From positions 1,344,960 to 1,406,263 of the forward strand of contig CP070708.1 in assembly GCA_020350285.1 (NCBI GenBank): DNA of 61,304 nucleotides, read 5' to 3'. The notes under the pieces were generated by a model, which was not told where the DNA came from, ran no database searches, and saw nothing but the letters and a program-made list of their open reading frames with translations. This DNA comes from Anaerolineaceae bacterium (GTDB lineage Bacteria > Chloroflexota > Anaerolineae > Anaerolineales > E44-bin32). The first letter of the stretch is position 1. Each line of letters opens with the position of its first letter. The translations under genes were made by a program, and so were the position numbers. Shown here one piece after another: positions 26,413 to 34,722 of this stretch.

Positions 26413-27054
26413 CTAGGTGGAGCTGCTATCCTCAGCTCCCGACAGGCGCGCAGCAACCGCGCGTCGAATCTCCCCCTGGACTTTACTGAAAGCCTGTTGG
26501 GCATCGATGATCACCCAGCGCTCAGGATCTGAGGTTGCCATAGCGAGATAGCCTTCTCGCACCCGGTGATGGAACGCCAAATCGTAGTCATCGAGGCGGT
26601 TCCAGTCGCCATTCTGTTCGCGCCGCTTCAACCCCTCCTCGACGGGCAGATCCAGTAAAAGGGTCAGATCAGGTGTGAGACCCCAGGTAGCGAAGGTGGT
26701 GATCGACCTTAAGCTTTCCACATCCAACTCGTGGCCGTAACCTTGATAGGCCAACGAAGCGTCATAGAAGCGATCGCATACCACAACTTGACCCTGCTTG
26801 AGATGAGGCAGGATCACTTCATTCACGTGCTGTGCTCGTGCGGCGGAGAAGAGCAGGAACTCAGTCCGGGGGTGCATAAGGGTGTTGTCGAGGGAGAACA
26901 AGACGCCGCGTATTTGTTCTCCGATCGAGGTGCCGCCGGGCTCACGAGAGTGGTGCACATCGTAACCCTGCTCCCGCAGATGTTCGACCAACTGTAAGGC
27001 TTGAGAGCTCTTGCCGCCCCCTTCGGGGCCTTCGAGGGTGATGAATAGGCTCAC
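26413..27054 (-). CDS. tmk: thymidylate kinase
   Basis: 213 residues. P-loop [11 protein letters not shown] (Gly9-Ser16), [14 protein letters not shown] (substrate-binding DR[E/Y]PGGT-like motif), [15 protein letters not shown], and [14 protein letters not shown]. It converts dTMP to dTDP for DNA synthesis. Starts with GTG overlapping the R3H ATPase stop by 4 bases; it is the last gene of the operon beginning at pdxS. Confidence 0.96.
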   Translation of the reverse strand: MSLFITLEGPEGGGKSSQALQLVEHLREQGYDVHHSREPGGTSIGEQIRGVLFSLDNTLMHPRTEFLLFSAARAQHVNEVILPHLKQGQVVVCDRFYDASLAYQGYGHELDVESLRSITTFATWGLTPDLTLLLDLPVEEGLKRREQNGDWNRLDDYDLAFHHRVREGYLAMATSDPERWVIIDAQQAFSKVQGEIRRAVAARLSGAEDSSST

Positions 27055-28646
27055 TGGCGGAGGATCCTTACACGCCGCCTGGGCTCCTTCCCGTAGGAGT
27101 GGGACACCAGATTCGCTTGGCGCGCCATCTGGTGCTGCAAGCGGCGGACATAAGACGAGGCCGGCGATAGATCGACGGAACGCGCCCCATCGAGCACGGC
27201 TTGCACGGCTTGTTGGGCTTCCTGTATGGCTTCCTCGAGAGACGGGTCCTCAATACCGGTGCCCTGCAGGTTGAAGAGGTCGGTCAGGAAATGCTCCATC
27301 TGGCTGACGGTGTTCGACCTCAACACGTAGATGGGCATGCGGCGATTCTCCGCTTGGGCTACGACCTTCTGACGTTTGCGATAGTATGAGCGAAGCGTGA
27401 CCAATACGTCAGCCTCCCCCAAACTATCGACCAAGAGCGCAGGAACGTGCAGCCGCTTAGCGGCTTGCCGTAGGCGGTTGCGAGCTGCGCCATAAGGGAA
27501 AATGCGGATCGGTTCAAGCGGTGATCCAGGCATGCGTGGGGGGGTGGGAGAATAGGGAAGCTCCTCCTCATCGGATGGTAAAGCGGTGGGCAAGGCGGCT
27601 TGGCGCCGGTATCCGGTACGACCAACCTGGGCGGGTGCTGGTGGGGTTTCGATACGGATCTCCCCCTCTTCGTCCCGAGAGCGTAGTTCGGGCAACAAGG
27701 GACGACCTCGTAGCATGGCGTCCACCGCCACCGCGACATCGTGATGAACCGCCAATCGTTCACGATCTTGAATCTCGATCAGGACATCGAAAGTCGGTGC
27801 CGCTCGCCGCTCAAGCACGGTCTTCTGGGTGCCGCGCCGACGAGCTTCCTCGTCTGAGAGGGTGACCGATTCGATGCCGCCGATCAAATCCGAGAGGGTA
27901 GGGTTGAGCAACAAGTTCTCGAGGTTGTTGCCGTGGGCGGTGCCGATCAACTGGACACCGCGTTCAGCGATGGTGCGGGCTGCCACGGCCTCTAATTCCC
28001 GGCCGATCTCATCGATGACGATCACCTCCGGATTGTGGTTCTCAACGGCTTCGATCATCACCTCATGCTGGAGCGTCGGTTCACGCACTTGCATGCGACG
28101 CGCTTTCCCGATGGCCGGGTGCGGAACGTCACCATCCCCAGCGATCTCGTTGGATGTGTCAACGATCACCACCCTCTTTTCATCGGCCAGGATACGCGCG
28201 GCTTCGCGTAACATGGTGGTCTTTCCCACACCAGGTCGGCCAACCAACAAGATGCTTTTACCGTTGGCGATGAAATCCTGGATGATGTCGATCGTTCCAT
28301 AGACAGCACGACCGACGCGACAGGTCAAGCCGACGATGTGGCCGTGTCGATTGCGGATGGCGGAGATGCGGTGCAGTGTGCGCTCGATACCGGCGCGATT
28401 GTCGGCATCGAAGTCGCCGATACGGGAGACCACGTAGTTGATGTCATCCAGGTTGACCTCACGATCGCTCAAGATAATCTCATCATGTAGGTAGCGCGCG
28501 GTCGGGACACGGCCGAGGTCGAGGATCACCTCGAGAAGGTCGTCTTGACGGTTAATCTCGTTTAATTTCTGAGTGATCTCGGGAGGCAAGACCCCCAGAA
28601 GATCATTTAGGTTGTCGGTGATACGTTTTCCGGTCATTTTGCTCAC
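27051..28646 (-). CDS. R3H-associated AAA ATPase (SpoIIIAA/Ycf45-like)
   Basis: 531 residues. The central ATPase domain has Walker [15 protein letters not shown] (136-143 core), Walker [12 protein letters not shown], and [16 protein letters not shown], the pattern of SpoIIIAA-like secretion-type ATPases and the plastid/cyanobacterial Ycf45 family. The C-terminal part holds a region with [20 protein letters not shown] and a final R3H-like segment ([14 protein letters not shown] ... PRRRVRIL) expected to bind single-stranded nucleic acid. A proline-rich linker sits around 350-380. It starts with GTG overlapping the upstream gene by 4 bases. Cellular role unknown; cytoplasmic. Confidence 0.88.
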   Translation of the reverse strand: MSKMTGKRITDNLNDLLGVLPPEITQKLNEINRQDDLLEVILDLGRVPTARYLHDEIILSDREVNLDDINYVVSRIGDFDADNRAGIERTLHRISAIRNRHGHIVGLTCRVGRAVYGTIDIIQDFIANGKSILLVGRPGVGKTTMLREAARILADEKRVVIVDTSNEIAGDGDVPHPAIGKARRMQVREPTLQHEVMIEAVENHNPEVIVIDEIGRELEAVAARTIAERGVQLIGTAHGNNLENLLLNPTLSDLIGGIESVTLSDEEARRRGTQKTVLERRAAPTFDVLIEIQDRERLAVHHDVAVAVDAMLRGRPLLPELRSRDEEGEIRIETPPAPAQVGRTGYRRQAALPTALPSDEEELPYSPTPPRMPGSPLEPIRIFPYGAARNRLRQAAKRLHVPALLVDSLGEADVLVTLRSYYRKRQKVVAQAENRRMPIYVLRSNTVSQMEHFLTDLFNLQGTGIEDPSLEEAIQEAQQAVQAVLDGARSVDLSPASSYVRRLQHQMARQANLVSHSYGKEPRRRVRILRQ

Positions 28647-29596
28647 GATGCCGGCTTGTGGTTTTCGATCGGCGAGAAAGGTGCCGTGGGCTCTGGTTGC
28701 TTGCCCTCCAAAGCGGGTAAGGGTGTGCGCGCTGGATGACGAACTGCGACCGTCAAGCGCTTGACCATCACCGCTTGATCCGTGAAAGGTTTAAAACCGA
28801 GATGCTCTAAAGAGTTGCTCAGTCCACCTTGATAGGATCGGACACATACATAAATCGGCTTGCTGGGAGGGTATGAATATTGGACCAAGAAACCGGCAAT
28901 AAGATCATCGATCTGCTCCGCCGCAGGGTGGAAATAAGGCTGTACCCAAATTCCCCGCGTACCGCGGTCGACGTCAAGATAACCCAACAATTCGCCTTCG
29001 TCCCAGTGGACAAAACCGCGGTTGTTGGTCGCTGGCGGTGGCTCGACCTGTTGCACCAAGGCGGGGACCAGGTTGTGATAGAGACTCTGGATCGGCGGTC
29101 CATCCGATCCCTCTTCCGTGCGCCAAGCCGCGTCCATGGGCGTTGCATCCCCTAACGGTGAACCAATCAGTCTCCAAATCCTTTGACGGGCGTAGGTCGC
29201 GTAACCTGCCTGTCTTAAACTTTCAAAAGCCGTGTTGGTCTCGTCCACTTCAGCGATGAGATGTTGGGCGCCGGTCTCACCGGCTGATTGGTTGAGGGCA
29301 TCGAGCAGGGCGATACAATGGGGCTCCGTAAGCGCCTCTGTCGGACCGATGAATGTCAAGCGAGCGTATGGTTGATTGGCCCGGCGGCGGATTTGACCCA
29401 CGGCGCGACATTTCCCTGCTTCCTCAGGACGGGCTATCAGGGTAGAGGTTCTTCTGCCGGGTGTGAGGACATCGAGGAGTGCGTTTTGAAGTGGATGACG
29501 ACTGCTGGTGTAAGCCATATGCGAATCTAAACACAGCCCTTCGTTGCGTAAGCGATAGAGCAGGGTGAGATCGCGCCAATCGATGGGACGGATCAT
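28643..29596 (-). CDS. GNAT-like acetyltransferase domain protein
   Basis: 317 residues. The first half ([20 protein letters not shown], then AVGQIRRR and a segment with [22 protein letters not shown]) has the usual order of a GNAT fold; the phrase F-x-S-L-R-x-A-G-Y is a typical C-terminal GNAT helix-strand. The second half may be a second, degenerate GNAT ([33 protein letters not shown]). No exact family recognised. It starts 6 bases after pdxT and overlaps the R3H ATPase by 4 bases. Substrate unknown. Confidence 0.7.
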   Translation of the reverse strand: MIRPIDWRDLTLLYRLRNEGLCLDSHMAYTSSRHPLQNALLDVLTPGRRTSTLIARPEEAGKCRAVGQIRRRANQPYARLTFIGPTEALTEPHCIALLDALNQSAGETGAQHLIAEVDETNTAFESLRQAGYATYARQRIWRLIGSPLGDATPMDAAWRTEEGSDGPPIQSLYHNLVPALVQQVEPPPATNNRGFVHWDEGELLGYLDVDRGTRGIWVQPYFHPAAEQIDDLIAGFLVQYSYPPSKPIYVCVRSYQGGLSNSLEHLGFKPFTDQAVMVKRLTVAVRHPARTPLPALEGKQPEPTAPFSPIENHKPAS

Positions 29597-29602
29597 GTCA
29601 CC

Positions 29603-30193
29603 TCATCCTTTCGCCAAGCCCAGGAAGTAGCGGTGGAAGCGATCATCACCCGTGAGCTCGGGGTGGAAACTCGTCGCCAGCAGGTGCCCCTGTCGAGCGG
29701 CCACGATGCGATCCTCGTCCTCCGAATCTATGGGAAGACGGGCTATGATCTCAACACCCTCACCTACGCTCTCGATGATCGGGGCGCGGATGAAGATCGC
29801 CCGATAGGGTCTGTCAGGATTTTCGAGAACCGGGATACTCAACTCGGTCTCGAAGCTGTCGACCTGGCGACCGAAAGCGTTGCGCTCAACGGTTATGTCC
29901 ATCACGTTTAACAGAGGCTGTCCACGGCGTGCATCATTTGAGAGAAAGATCGCTCCGGCACAGGTTCCCCAGACAGGACGATCTTGGCTAAAACGACGCA
30001 AGGGCTCGATGAGATGATACGAGGTGGCCAGTTTTCCAATGGTGGTCGATTCGCCTCCTGGGATGATGAGGCCTTCAAGGTCCACCAGCTGTTCGGGTAA
30101 TCGCACCTCGACCGTCTCCACCCCTATTGAACGGAGGGTGGCGATGTGTTCAGCGAAATCGCCTTGCAGCGCCAGTACGCCCACCTTTATCAT
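29603..30193 (-). CDS. pdxT: PLP synthase glutaminase subunit
   Basis: 196 residues from ATG 30193, preceded by GAAGGTGG; it overlaps the PNPOx-like stop by 4 bases. Class I glutamine amidotransferase fold of PdxT: GVLALQGDFAEH, PGGESTTIGKL, nucleophile Cys78 in WGTCAGAIF, and the catalytic His/Glu in SFHPELTGD. It hydrolyses glutamine and channels ammonia to PdxS for pyridoxal 5'-phosphate synthesis. Confidence 0.97.
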   Translation of the reverse strand: MIKVGVLALQGDFAEHIATLRSIGVETVEVRLPEQLVDLEGLIIPGGESTTIGKLATSYHLIEPLRRFSQDRPVWGTCAGAIFLSNDARRGQPLLNVMDITVERNAFGRQVDSFETELSIPVLENPDRPYRAIFIRAPIIESVGEGVEIIARLPIDSEDEDRIVAARQGHLLATSFHPELTGDDRFHRYFLGLAKG

Positions 30194-30696
30194 ACATCCA
30201 CCTTCTGTTTCCCGCTCCATGCATCGATCTCGATGGCGTACACAGCGGTTTGATCCAGTTCGTCGGCGGTGATCGGGCGGTAATCTTCGCCTGGGTGAAG
30301 ATTGGGGAAGTATTTATCCAGAAGCCCTTGTAATCCGAATTGTTTCTCCTCGCCGCTCTTCACCACTCTTGCATCTCCGAAGACGATCACGCTGGCGTAC
30401 TCCGTGCTGAACTCCATCGCCGTGCCGGCAGGTAACAGCTTGCCCATCTCTGCTACGCAGAAACAGACTTGAGAATTTTGTCCAACGTTGGAGAGTGTGC
30501 GGCCTTCAGCGGCGGTATGAAAGTAGAGGCGACGGTGGGTCGCGTCAAACCAGAACAGATTTGGGTTGATATAGGGTTGATCACTGACCGAGGTAGCGAT
30601 GAAGCCGACTTGCGCCTTGTGCAGCATGGCTTCTATCTCGCGATCGCTGGGCATGGCCCGATCGCGCCGTCGGAGACGAGTACGCTCGTCGTTCAT
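30190..30696 (-). CDS. pyridoxamine 5'-phosphate oxidase-family protein
   Basis: About 168 residues from ATG 30696; a GTG at 30735, overlapping pdxS by 11 bases, is an alternative. Split-barrel FMN-binding fold: IEAMLHKAQVGFIATSVSDQPYINPNLFWFD, LYFHTAAEGRTLSNVGQNSQVCFCV and VIVFGDARVV. This is the Pyridox_ox_2/NimA-like branch rather than canonical PdxH. Its place between pdxS and pdxT, overlapping pdxT by 4 bases, suggests a link to B6 metabolism, perhaps salvage, though members of this branch can use haem, F420 or other ligands. Confidence 0.85.
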   Translation of the reverse strand: MNDERTRLRRRDRAMPSDREIEAMLHKAQVGFIATSVSDQPYINPNLFWFDATHRRLYFHTAAEGRTLSNVGQNSQVCFCVAEMGKLLPAGTAMEFSTEYASVIVFGDARVVKSGEEKQFGLQGLLDKYFPNLHPGEDYRPITADELDQTAVYAIEIDAWSGKQKVDV

Positions 30697-30724
30697 CAGC
30701 GCGTGGTCTTCCTCTCGCAGTGAC

Positions 30725-31612
30725 TTACCAACCACGCACCGCCAACCGTTCCGCTTCCGGCAACTCGCTTACACCGATCCCAACCATGGGTTCGCCTAAA
30801 CCTCGACTGATCTCGGCCAAAATCTCGGGGTCGTTGTAATGTGTGGTCGCCTCGACGATCGCCTTAGCCCGTCTTGGTGGATCGCCTGATTTGAAGATGC
30901 CCGATCCGACGAAAACGCCGTCCAGCCCCAACTGCATCATCATCGCCGCGTCAGCCGGTGTGGCGATACCTCCGGCGGCGAAGTTCACCACCGGTAACCG
31001 TCCCAGCTCCTTAACTTCCTTCACGATTTCGTGGGGGGCTCCGATACCCTTGGCGTAGGTCATCAACTCTTCATCGGGCATGCTATCAATGCGGCGGATC
31101 TCTCCGAGCACAGCTCGGGCGTGGCGCACGGCCTCGACCACGTCGCCTGTACCGGCCTCGCCTTTGGTGCGGATCATCGCTGCCCCTTCTCCGATGCGCC
31201 TCAAAGCCTCACCGAGATTTCGGCAACCGCAGACGAAGGGGATCTTAAACTCGTGCTTGTTAATGTGGTGCGCTTCATCAGCTGGGGTGAGCACCTCAGA
31301 TTCATCGAGATAATCGACCCCTAGCGCCTGTAAGATCTGAGCCTCGACGAAGTGACCGATGCGGCACTTAGCCATGACGGGAATCGAGACAGCGTCCATG
31401 ATCTGCAGGATCAATTCAGGATCACTCATACGGGCAACGCCGCCTTGGGCACGAATGTCCGCCGGGACCCGCTCGAGAGCCATGACGGCCACTGCGCCGG
31501 CCTCCTCGGCGATACGGGCGTGCTCCGCTGTGACCACATCCATGATCACGCCGCCCTTGAGCATCTGGGCTAGGCCCTTCTTGACTGCGAAGGTGCCTAC
31601 TTTCTTTTCCAC
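30725..31612 (-). CDS. pdxS: PLP synthase lyase subunit
   Basis: 295 residues from GTG 31612, which has an excellent GGGAGG site 5 bases upstream; longer in-frame versions (to 31933) are not supported. PdxS TIM barrel: [28 protein letters not shown], the active-site lysine Lys82 in [10 protein letters not shown], a second lysine in [20 protein letters not shown], and [20 protein letters not shown]. It forms PLP from ribose 5-phosphate, glyceraldehyde 3-phosphate and ammonia from PdxT. First gene of a six-gene minus-strand operon. Confidence 0.97.
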   Translation of the reverse strand: MEKKVGTFAVKKGLAQMLKGGVIMDVVTAEHARIAEEAGAVAVMALERVPADIRAQGGVARMSDPELILQIMDAVSIPVMAKCRIGHFVEAQILQALGVDYLDESEVLTPADEAHHINKHEFKIPFVCGCRNLGEALRRIGEGAAMIRTKGEAGTGDVVEAVRHARAVLGEIRRIDSMPDEELMTYAKGIGAPHEIVKEVKELGRLPVVNFAAGGIATPADAAMMMQLGLDGVFVGSGIFKSGDPPRRAKAIVEATTHYNDPEILAEISRGLGEPMVGIGVSELPEAERLAVRGW

Positions 31613-31647
31613 ATCTACCTCCCAGAGAAAATGTGTTGTTCGTCTCG

Positions 31648-31677
31648 ATTCTACCACGCTCACCAAGCGCACGACAA
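31648..31677 (-). promoter_or_regulatory. probable pdxS promoter
   Basis: On the minus strand: -35 TTGTCG (31677-31672), 18-bp spacer, -10 TAGAAT (31653-31648), about 36 bases before the GTG start. Both boxes have clear but imperfect matches. Confidence 0.5.
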
Positions 31678-31888
31678 CGAGAAGCGTTTTTAGGTGCGTT
31701 TCACGGTGTGCTGCTACGTAGCGAAAGGGGCATGAAACCAAGACTGTGCGATGCTGAAAGGTGCTCATCATCTCATCCTCCGAATTAGGCTGAGATGACG
31801 CAAGAAAAGACGAACCGCGCCCTGACATAGGCGCTGCGGGGGCGCAGGAGTGCGGGGATGGGTGACCAAATGAACCCGAACCCGGTGC

Positions 31889-31917
31889 TTGACAAACCAG
31901 CCCGCATTTAGTACAAT
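31889..31917 (+). promoter_or_regulatory. near-consensus promoter of the GntR operon
   Basis: Perfect -35 TTGACA (31889-31894), 17-bp spacer, -10 TACAAT (31912-31917). It should be strong without a repressor. Confidence 0.8.
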
Positions 31918-31952
31918 TATTACAATGATACAATAATACAATGAGACAATTA
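31912..31952. promoter_or_regulatory. tandem TACAAT array, probable operator
   Basis: Five units starting at 31912, 31921, 31929, 31937 and 31945: TACAATTAT, TACAATGA, TACAATAA, TACAATGA, GACAATTA. Spacing is 9 then 8 bases. It covers the -10 box and the start of transcription, so it is well placed for repression by the GntR protein encoded 14 bp further on. Confidence 0.6.
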
Positions 31953-31965
31953 GGTCAATCAAGCG

Positions 31966-32376
31966 ATGTTTGTTGAACTCGATTTCCGCAGCCATGTACC
32001 GATCTACGTGCAGATAGTGGAACGCATCAAGCATTTGGTGGCGACGGAGGCGCTTAAACCAGGAGATCAATTGCCGACAGTGCGGCAGCTGGCGGCCGAT
32101 CTGCGGGTGAACTTCAACACCATCGCACGGGCCTACCGTATATTGGATGAGGCGGGTGTGATCTCGACCCAGCAGGGGCGCGGCACCTATGTCTTGGAGC
32201 CGTTGCCTCCCGAGAGGGCCACGCGACTTCGCCAGGCGGCTCTCGATGCTTTGGTCCGATCATTCCTGGTCGAGGCCGATCGGTTGGGGTTCGAACCGGA
32301 TGAGGTGGCCTCGGATGTCCAAGCGTTGATCGATCGCTGGCGGAAGGAGGGGGTGCCGCCAGAAGATGGAGAGTGA
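31966..32376 (+). CDS. GntR-family regulator, YtrA type
   Basis: 136 residues. N-terminal winged helix: VPIYVQIVERIKHLVATEAL, KPGDQLPTVRQLAADLRVN, FNTIARAYRILDEAGVI, QQGRGTYV, which is the GntR HTH. The effector/dimerisation region is only about 60 residues of helix, the mark of the YtrA subfamily, members of which usually repress their own operon, often with ABC transporter genes. An ABC exporter lies at 34.7-36.5 kb. Starts at ATG 31966, immediately downstream of the repeat array. Confidence 0.93.
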   Translation: MFVELDFRSHVPIYVQIVERIKHLVATEALKPGDQLPTVRQLAADLRVNFNTIARAYRILDEAGVISTQQGRGTYVLEPLPPERATRLRQAALDALVRSFLVEADRLGFEPDEVASDVQALIDRWRKEGVPPEDGE

Positions 32377-32418
32377 GCGGGAAGGTGACATCATCCCACG
32401 AGCTGAGGAAGGTGAGAG

Positions 32419-33396
32419 ATGAGAACAAGAAATTGGACCTACGAACGAGGCAAGAGAATCCAGGCCTCTCAGACCGGCCAGATTCGAGTCCCTGGGGTAG
32501 CGTTCGCTGTCTGGCTGATTCTGATGACGGTCTCGGCCTTGCTCGCGCTGTGGTTGCAAAGCCTCGGTGTGAGGGGCACGTTGATCGGTCTTTTGATCGT
32601 GGGCATCAACCTGGTTGGCTTGTATGTGCTCTTTGCCTTAAAGATCGCCGATCAATGGGAAAAGGCGATCGTCCTGCGTTTTGGGCGTTTCATCGGCCTG
32701 CGCGGTCCCGGTATTTTCTGGGTCGTGCCGGTGGTTGATCGTGTGACTAATTGGATCGACCACCGCGTGATGGTGACGCCATTCAGCGCTGAGAAAACCC
32801 TCACCAAGGACACAGTGCCGGTCGATGTCGACGCGGTCCTCTTTTGGCTGGTGTGGGATGCCGAAAAAGCGGCTCTCGAGGTCGAGGATTATCAGGTGGC
32901 GATCGCTTGGGCAGCTCAGACCGCGTTGCGGGAGGTGATCGGCCAGATGGATTTGGCCGACATCCTGGTCGGGCGTGCGCGCATGGATCGTGACTTACAG
33001 AAGATCATTGATGAGCGAACCACACCCTGGGGGGTGACCGTCCAGTCGGTGGAGATTCGCGACATCGTCATCCCACAGGAATTGGAAGACGCCATGAGCC
33101 GCCAGGCACAGGCCGAGCGCGAACGTCAGGCTCGGGTCATCCTGGGGGAATCGGAGAAGCAGATCGCACAATCCTTTGCCGATGCGTCTATCGCGTATCA
33201 TGACAATCCGACGGCTCTGCACCTGAGGGCGATGAACATGCTCTTCGAGGGTTTGCAGGAGCGAGGCGCCATGGTCATCGTGCCTTCCACCGCAGTGGAT
33301 ACGATGAACTTGGGTGCGTTGATGGGTATCACCTCCTTGGCGGGGATTACGGCAGGCGGTCTGGAGAAGGGCGACCAGTCCCAGGAGGATTCCTGA
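32419..33396 (+). CDS. SPFH/band 7 membrane protein, stomatin-like
   Basis: 325 residues. Two hydrophobic segments at about 27-48 and 55-75 anchor it; then the SPFH domain: QWEKAIVLRFGRFIGLRGPGIFWVVPVVDRV, TLTKDTVPVDVDAVLFW, LREVIGQMDLADILVGR, WGVTVQSVEIRDIVIP, followed by a coiled coil (MSRQAQAERERQARVILGES). These scaffold proteins form large membrane assemblies. Usually an NfeD partner is next; here none is seen, and instead a 70-residue protein follows without a gap. GAGGAAGGTGAG precedes the ATG. Probably in the GntR operon. Confidence 0.93.
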   Translation: MRTRNWTYERGKRIQASQTGQIRVPGVAFAVWLILMTVSALLALWLQSLGVRGTLIGLLIVGINLVGLYVLFALKIADQWEKAIVLRFGRFIGLRGPGIFWVVPVVDRVTNWIDHRVMVTPFSAEKTLTKDTVPVDVDAVLFWLVWDAEKAALEVEDYQVAIAWAAQTALREVIGQMDLADILVGRARMDRDLQKIIDERTTPWGVTVQSVEIRDIVIPQELEDAMSRQAQAERERQARVILGESEKQIAQSFADASIAYHDNPTALHLRAMNMLFEGLQERGAMVIVPSTAVDTMNLGALMGITSLAGITAGGLEKGDQSQEDS

Positions 33397-33609
33397 GTGA
33401 GGCCGGAATGGGAATATCGGGTCGAAGAGCTCGGCAAGACATGGAAGGGCGTCGAAGTGGGCGAGCTTGAGGCACTGTTGAACGAGGCCTCGGGGGAGGG
33501 CTGGGAGCCGGTGACGATGACGATGCGCGCGAACAGCAGCCGGTTGTTGGTTGTCCTCAGGCGCCCAAGACGAACGCGCGCTCGCGATCGATCGAGGACG
33601 TGGCCCTGA
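33397..33609 (+). CDS. small DUF4177-like protein
   Basis: 70 residues from GTG 33397, which directly follows the SPFH stop codon. The sequence WEYRVEEL ... ELEALLNEASGEGWEPVTM ... RLLVVLRRP has the pattern of DUF4177 (a compact fold beginning with an EY strand and containing a GWE turn). A basic tail follows. Function unknown; the tight spacing suggests it is co-translated with the SPFH protein. Confidence 0.6.
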   Translation: MRPEWEYRVEELGKTWKGVEVGELEALLNEASGEGWEPVTMTMRANSSRLLVVLRRPRRTRARDRSRTWP

Positions 33610-33610
33610 A

Positions 33611-33646
33611 ACGTGATGCGTGATGCGTGAAACGTGAGGCGTGAGG
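33611..33646. repeat. degenerate CGTGATG / CGTGAGG tandem repeat
   Basis: Five short units in a row: ACGTGATG, CGTGATG, CGTGAA, ACGTGAGG, CGTGAGG. It lies directly after the small gene and 40 bp before the parS site. Confidence 0.6.
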
Positions 33647-33684
33647 GGAGGAGCGTTCAGGCCTGAAAAACCGCCCAATTGAAG

Positions 33685-33704
33685 GATGTTTCACGTGAAA
33701 CATC
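33685..33704. promoter_or_regulatory. parS site (ParB-binding centromere-like palindrome)
   Basis: The 16 bases TGTTTCACGTGAAACA (33687-33702) match exactly the chromosomal parS consensus known from B. subtilis and most bacteria; with its flanks it is a perfect 20-bp palindrome. It lies in a non-coding gap. No parA or parB gene is in the window. Such sites cluster near the replication origin. Confidence 0.88.
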
Positions 33705-33762
33705 GCCCGCCTGCTAGGTCTGAACCCGTTCGAATGTGGGGGAAAGAAACGTCATCGGGTGG

Positions 33763-33768
33763 TAGAAT
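33763..33768 (+). promoter_or_regulatory. -10 box next to the YhfC-like start codon
   Basis: TAGAAT ends 8 bases before ATG 33777, leaving room only for a leaderless message. No good -35 box is visible. Confidence 0.4.
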
Positions 33769-33776
33769 CAAACCCC

Positions 33777-34655
33777 ATGGATGTCTTCATTCGGCTTCTC
33801 AACGTTCTGCTGATGGTCGCGATGCCGCTGGGCTTGGGCGTGATCTTGGCGCAACGCTCTCGAGTCGAGTGGCGCATCTTCCTCTACGGCGCTGGAGCCT
33901 TCATCGGATCGCAGATCTTCCATCTGCCGTTCAACAGCTACGTGCTCTCGCCCCTCACCGAGCGACTTGGACTGCCAGGCTCAGGTGGCGGCCTCCCCTT
34001 GCTGCTGTACGCGATCGCTTTTGGCCTCTCGTCGGGATTTTTTGAGGAGGGGGCGCGCTACCTTGTCTATCGGATTTGGATGCGCGATTCACGGACGACG
34101 TGGGACGGGCTAATGTTTGGCGCCGGACATGGTGGATTAGAATCTATCTTGTTGGGCGGTCTTGCGGGTCTCGCTTTGTTCCAAGCCATCACGTATCGTA
34201 ACGCTGATCTGAGCGCCGTAGTACAGCCGGAACAATTGGAGCTTGCACGGGCCCAACTTGAGGCCTATTGGGCTGCGCCGTGGTATGCTGTGTTTTTGAG
34301 CGCTGCGGAAAGATTCTTCGCTATCTGTTTTCACCTCAGCGCTGCGTTGTTGGTTTTGCAGGCCTTTGTCCGCCGTAATCCAGCTTGGCTGGCGGTGGCC
34401 ATTGGTTGGCATGCAGCCCTCGACGCGCTGGCGGTGTTCGGCTTGGTTACATGGGGCGCCTATGTGTCGGAGGGTTTAATTGGGTTAGTGGCGCTTCTCA
34501 GCTTAGGAATCGTCTACATCTTGTGGAAACGGGATGAGGGTAGCGAGGAACCACCTTTGCCCTCCGTTGATCGTAAAATCAAGGCGCGTGAGGCGGATCT
34601 CGGGCTTGAGGAGCTGCCCGAGGGGCGTTTGGATGACAGCCGCTACGATTCATGA
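33777..34655 (+). CDS. YhfC-family intramembrane glutamic protease-like protein
   Basis: 292 residues with about seven or eight membrane segments. The diagnostic motifs of YhfC (CAAX/Rce1-like glutamic intramembrane protease superfamily) are present: FFEEGARYLVYRI (paired glutamates and arginine) and GAGHGGLESILLG (histidine and glutamate), plus a third His in AIGWHAALDALAVFG. Start ATG 33777; a GTG at 33759 would lie on the -10 box. The hydrophilic C-terminal tail (about 35 residues) is acidic. Substrates of the family are unknown. It is followed by an ABC exporter. Confidence 0.87.
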   Translation: MDVFIRLLNVLLMVAMPLGLGVILAQRSRVEWRIFLYGAGAFIGSQIFHLPFNSYVLSPLTERLGLPGSGGGLPLLLYAIAFGLSSGFFEEGARYLVYRIWMRDSRTTWDGLMFGAGHGGLESILLGGLAGLALFQAITYRNADLSAVVQPEQLELARAQLEAYWAAPWYAVFLSAAERFFAICFHLSAALLVLQAFVRRNPAWLAVAIGWHAALDALAVFGLVTWGAYVSEGLIGLVALLSLGIVYILWKRDEGSEEPPLPSVDRKIKAREADLGLEELPEGRLDDSRYDS

Positions 34656-34722
34656 GGCTTCCCAAGCTTTCGAAGAGTCCGCACCGTAAATTCATCATGT
34701 AGGAACATCCAGGACTGTAGGG

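Larger units (their letters stand above)
31613..31965. other. 353-bp divergent promoter region, pdxS and gntR
   Basis: No gene. It holds a promoter for pdxS on the minus strand and a near-consensus promoter with a repeat array for the GntR regulator on the plus strand. A GC-rich middle section carries nothing recognisable. Confidence 0.7.

Noticed and set aside
31613..31933. N-terminal extension of PdxS of about 107 residues
   Set aside because: PdxS is normally about 293 residues; GTG 31612 has a strong ribosome-binding site and the extension covers the pdxS promoter.
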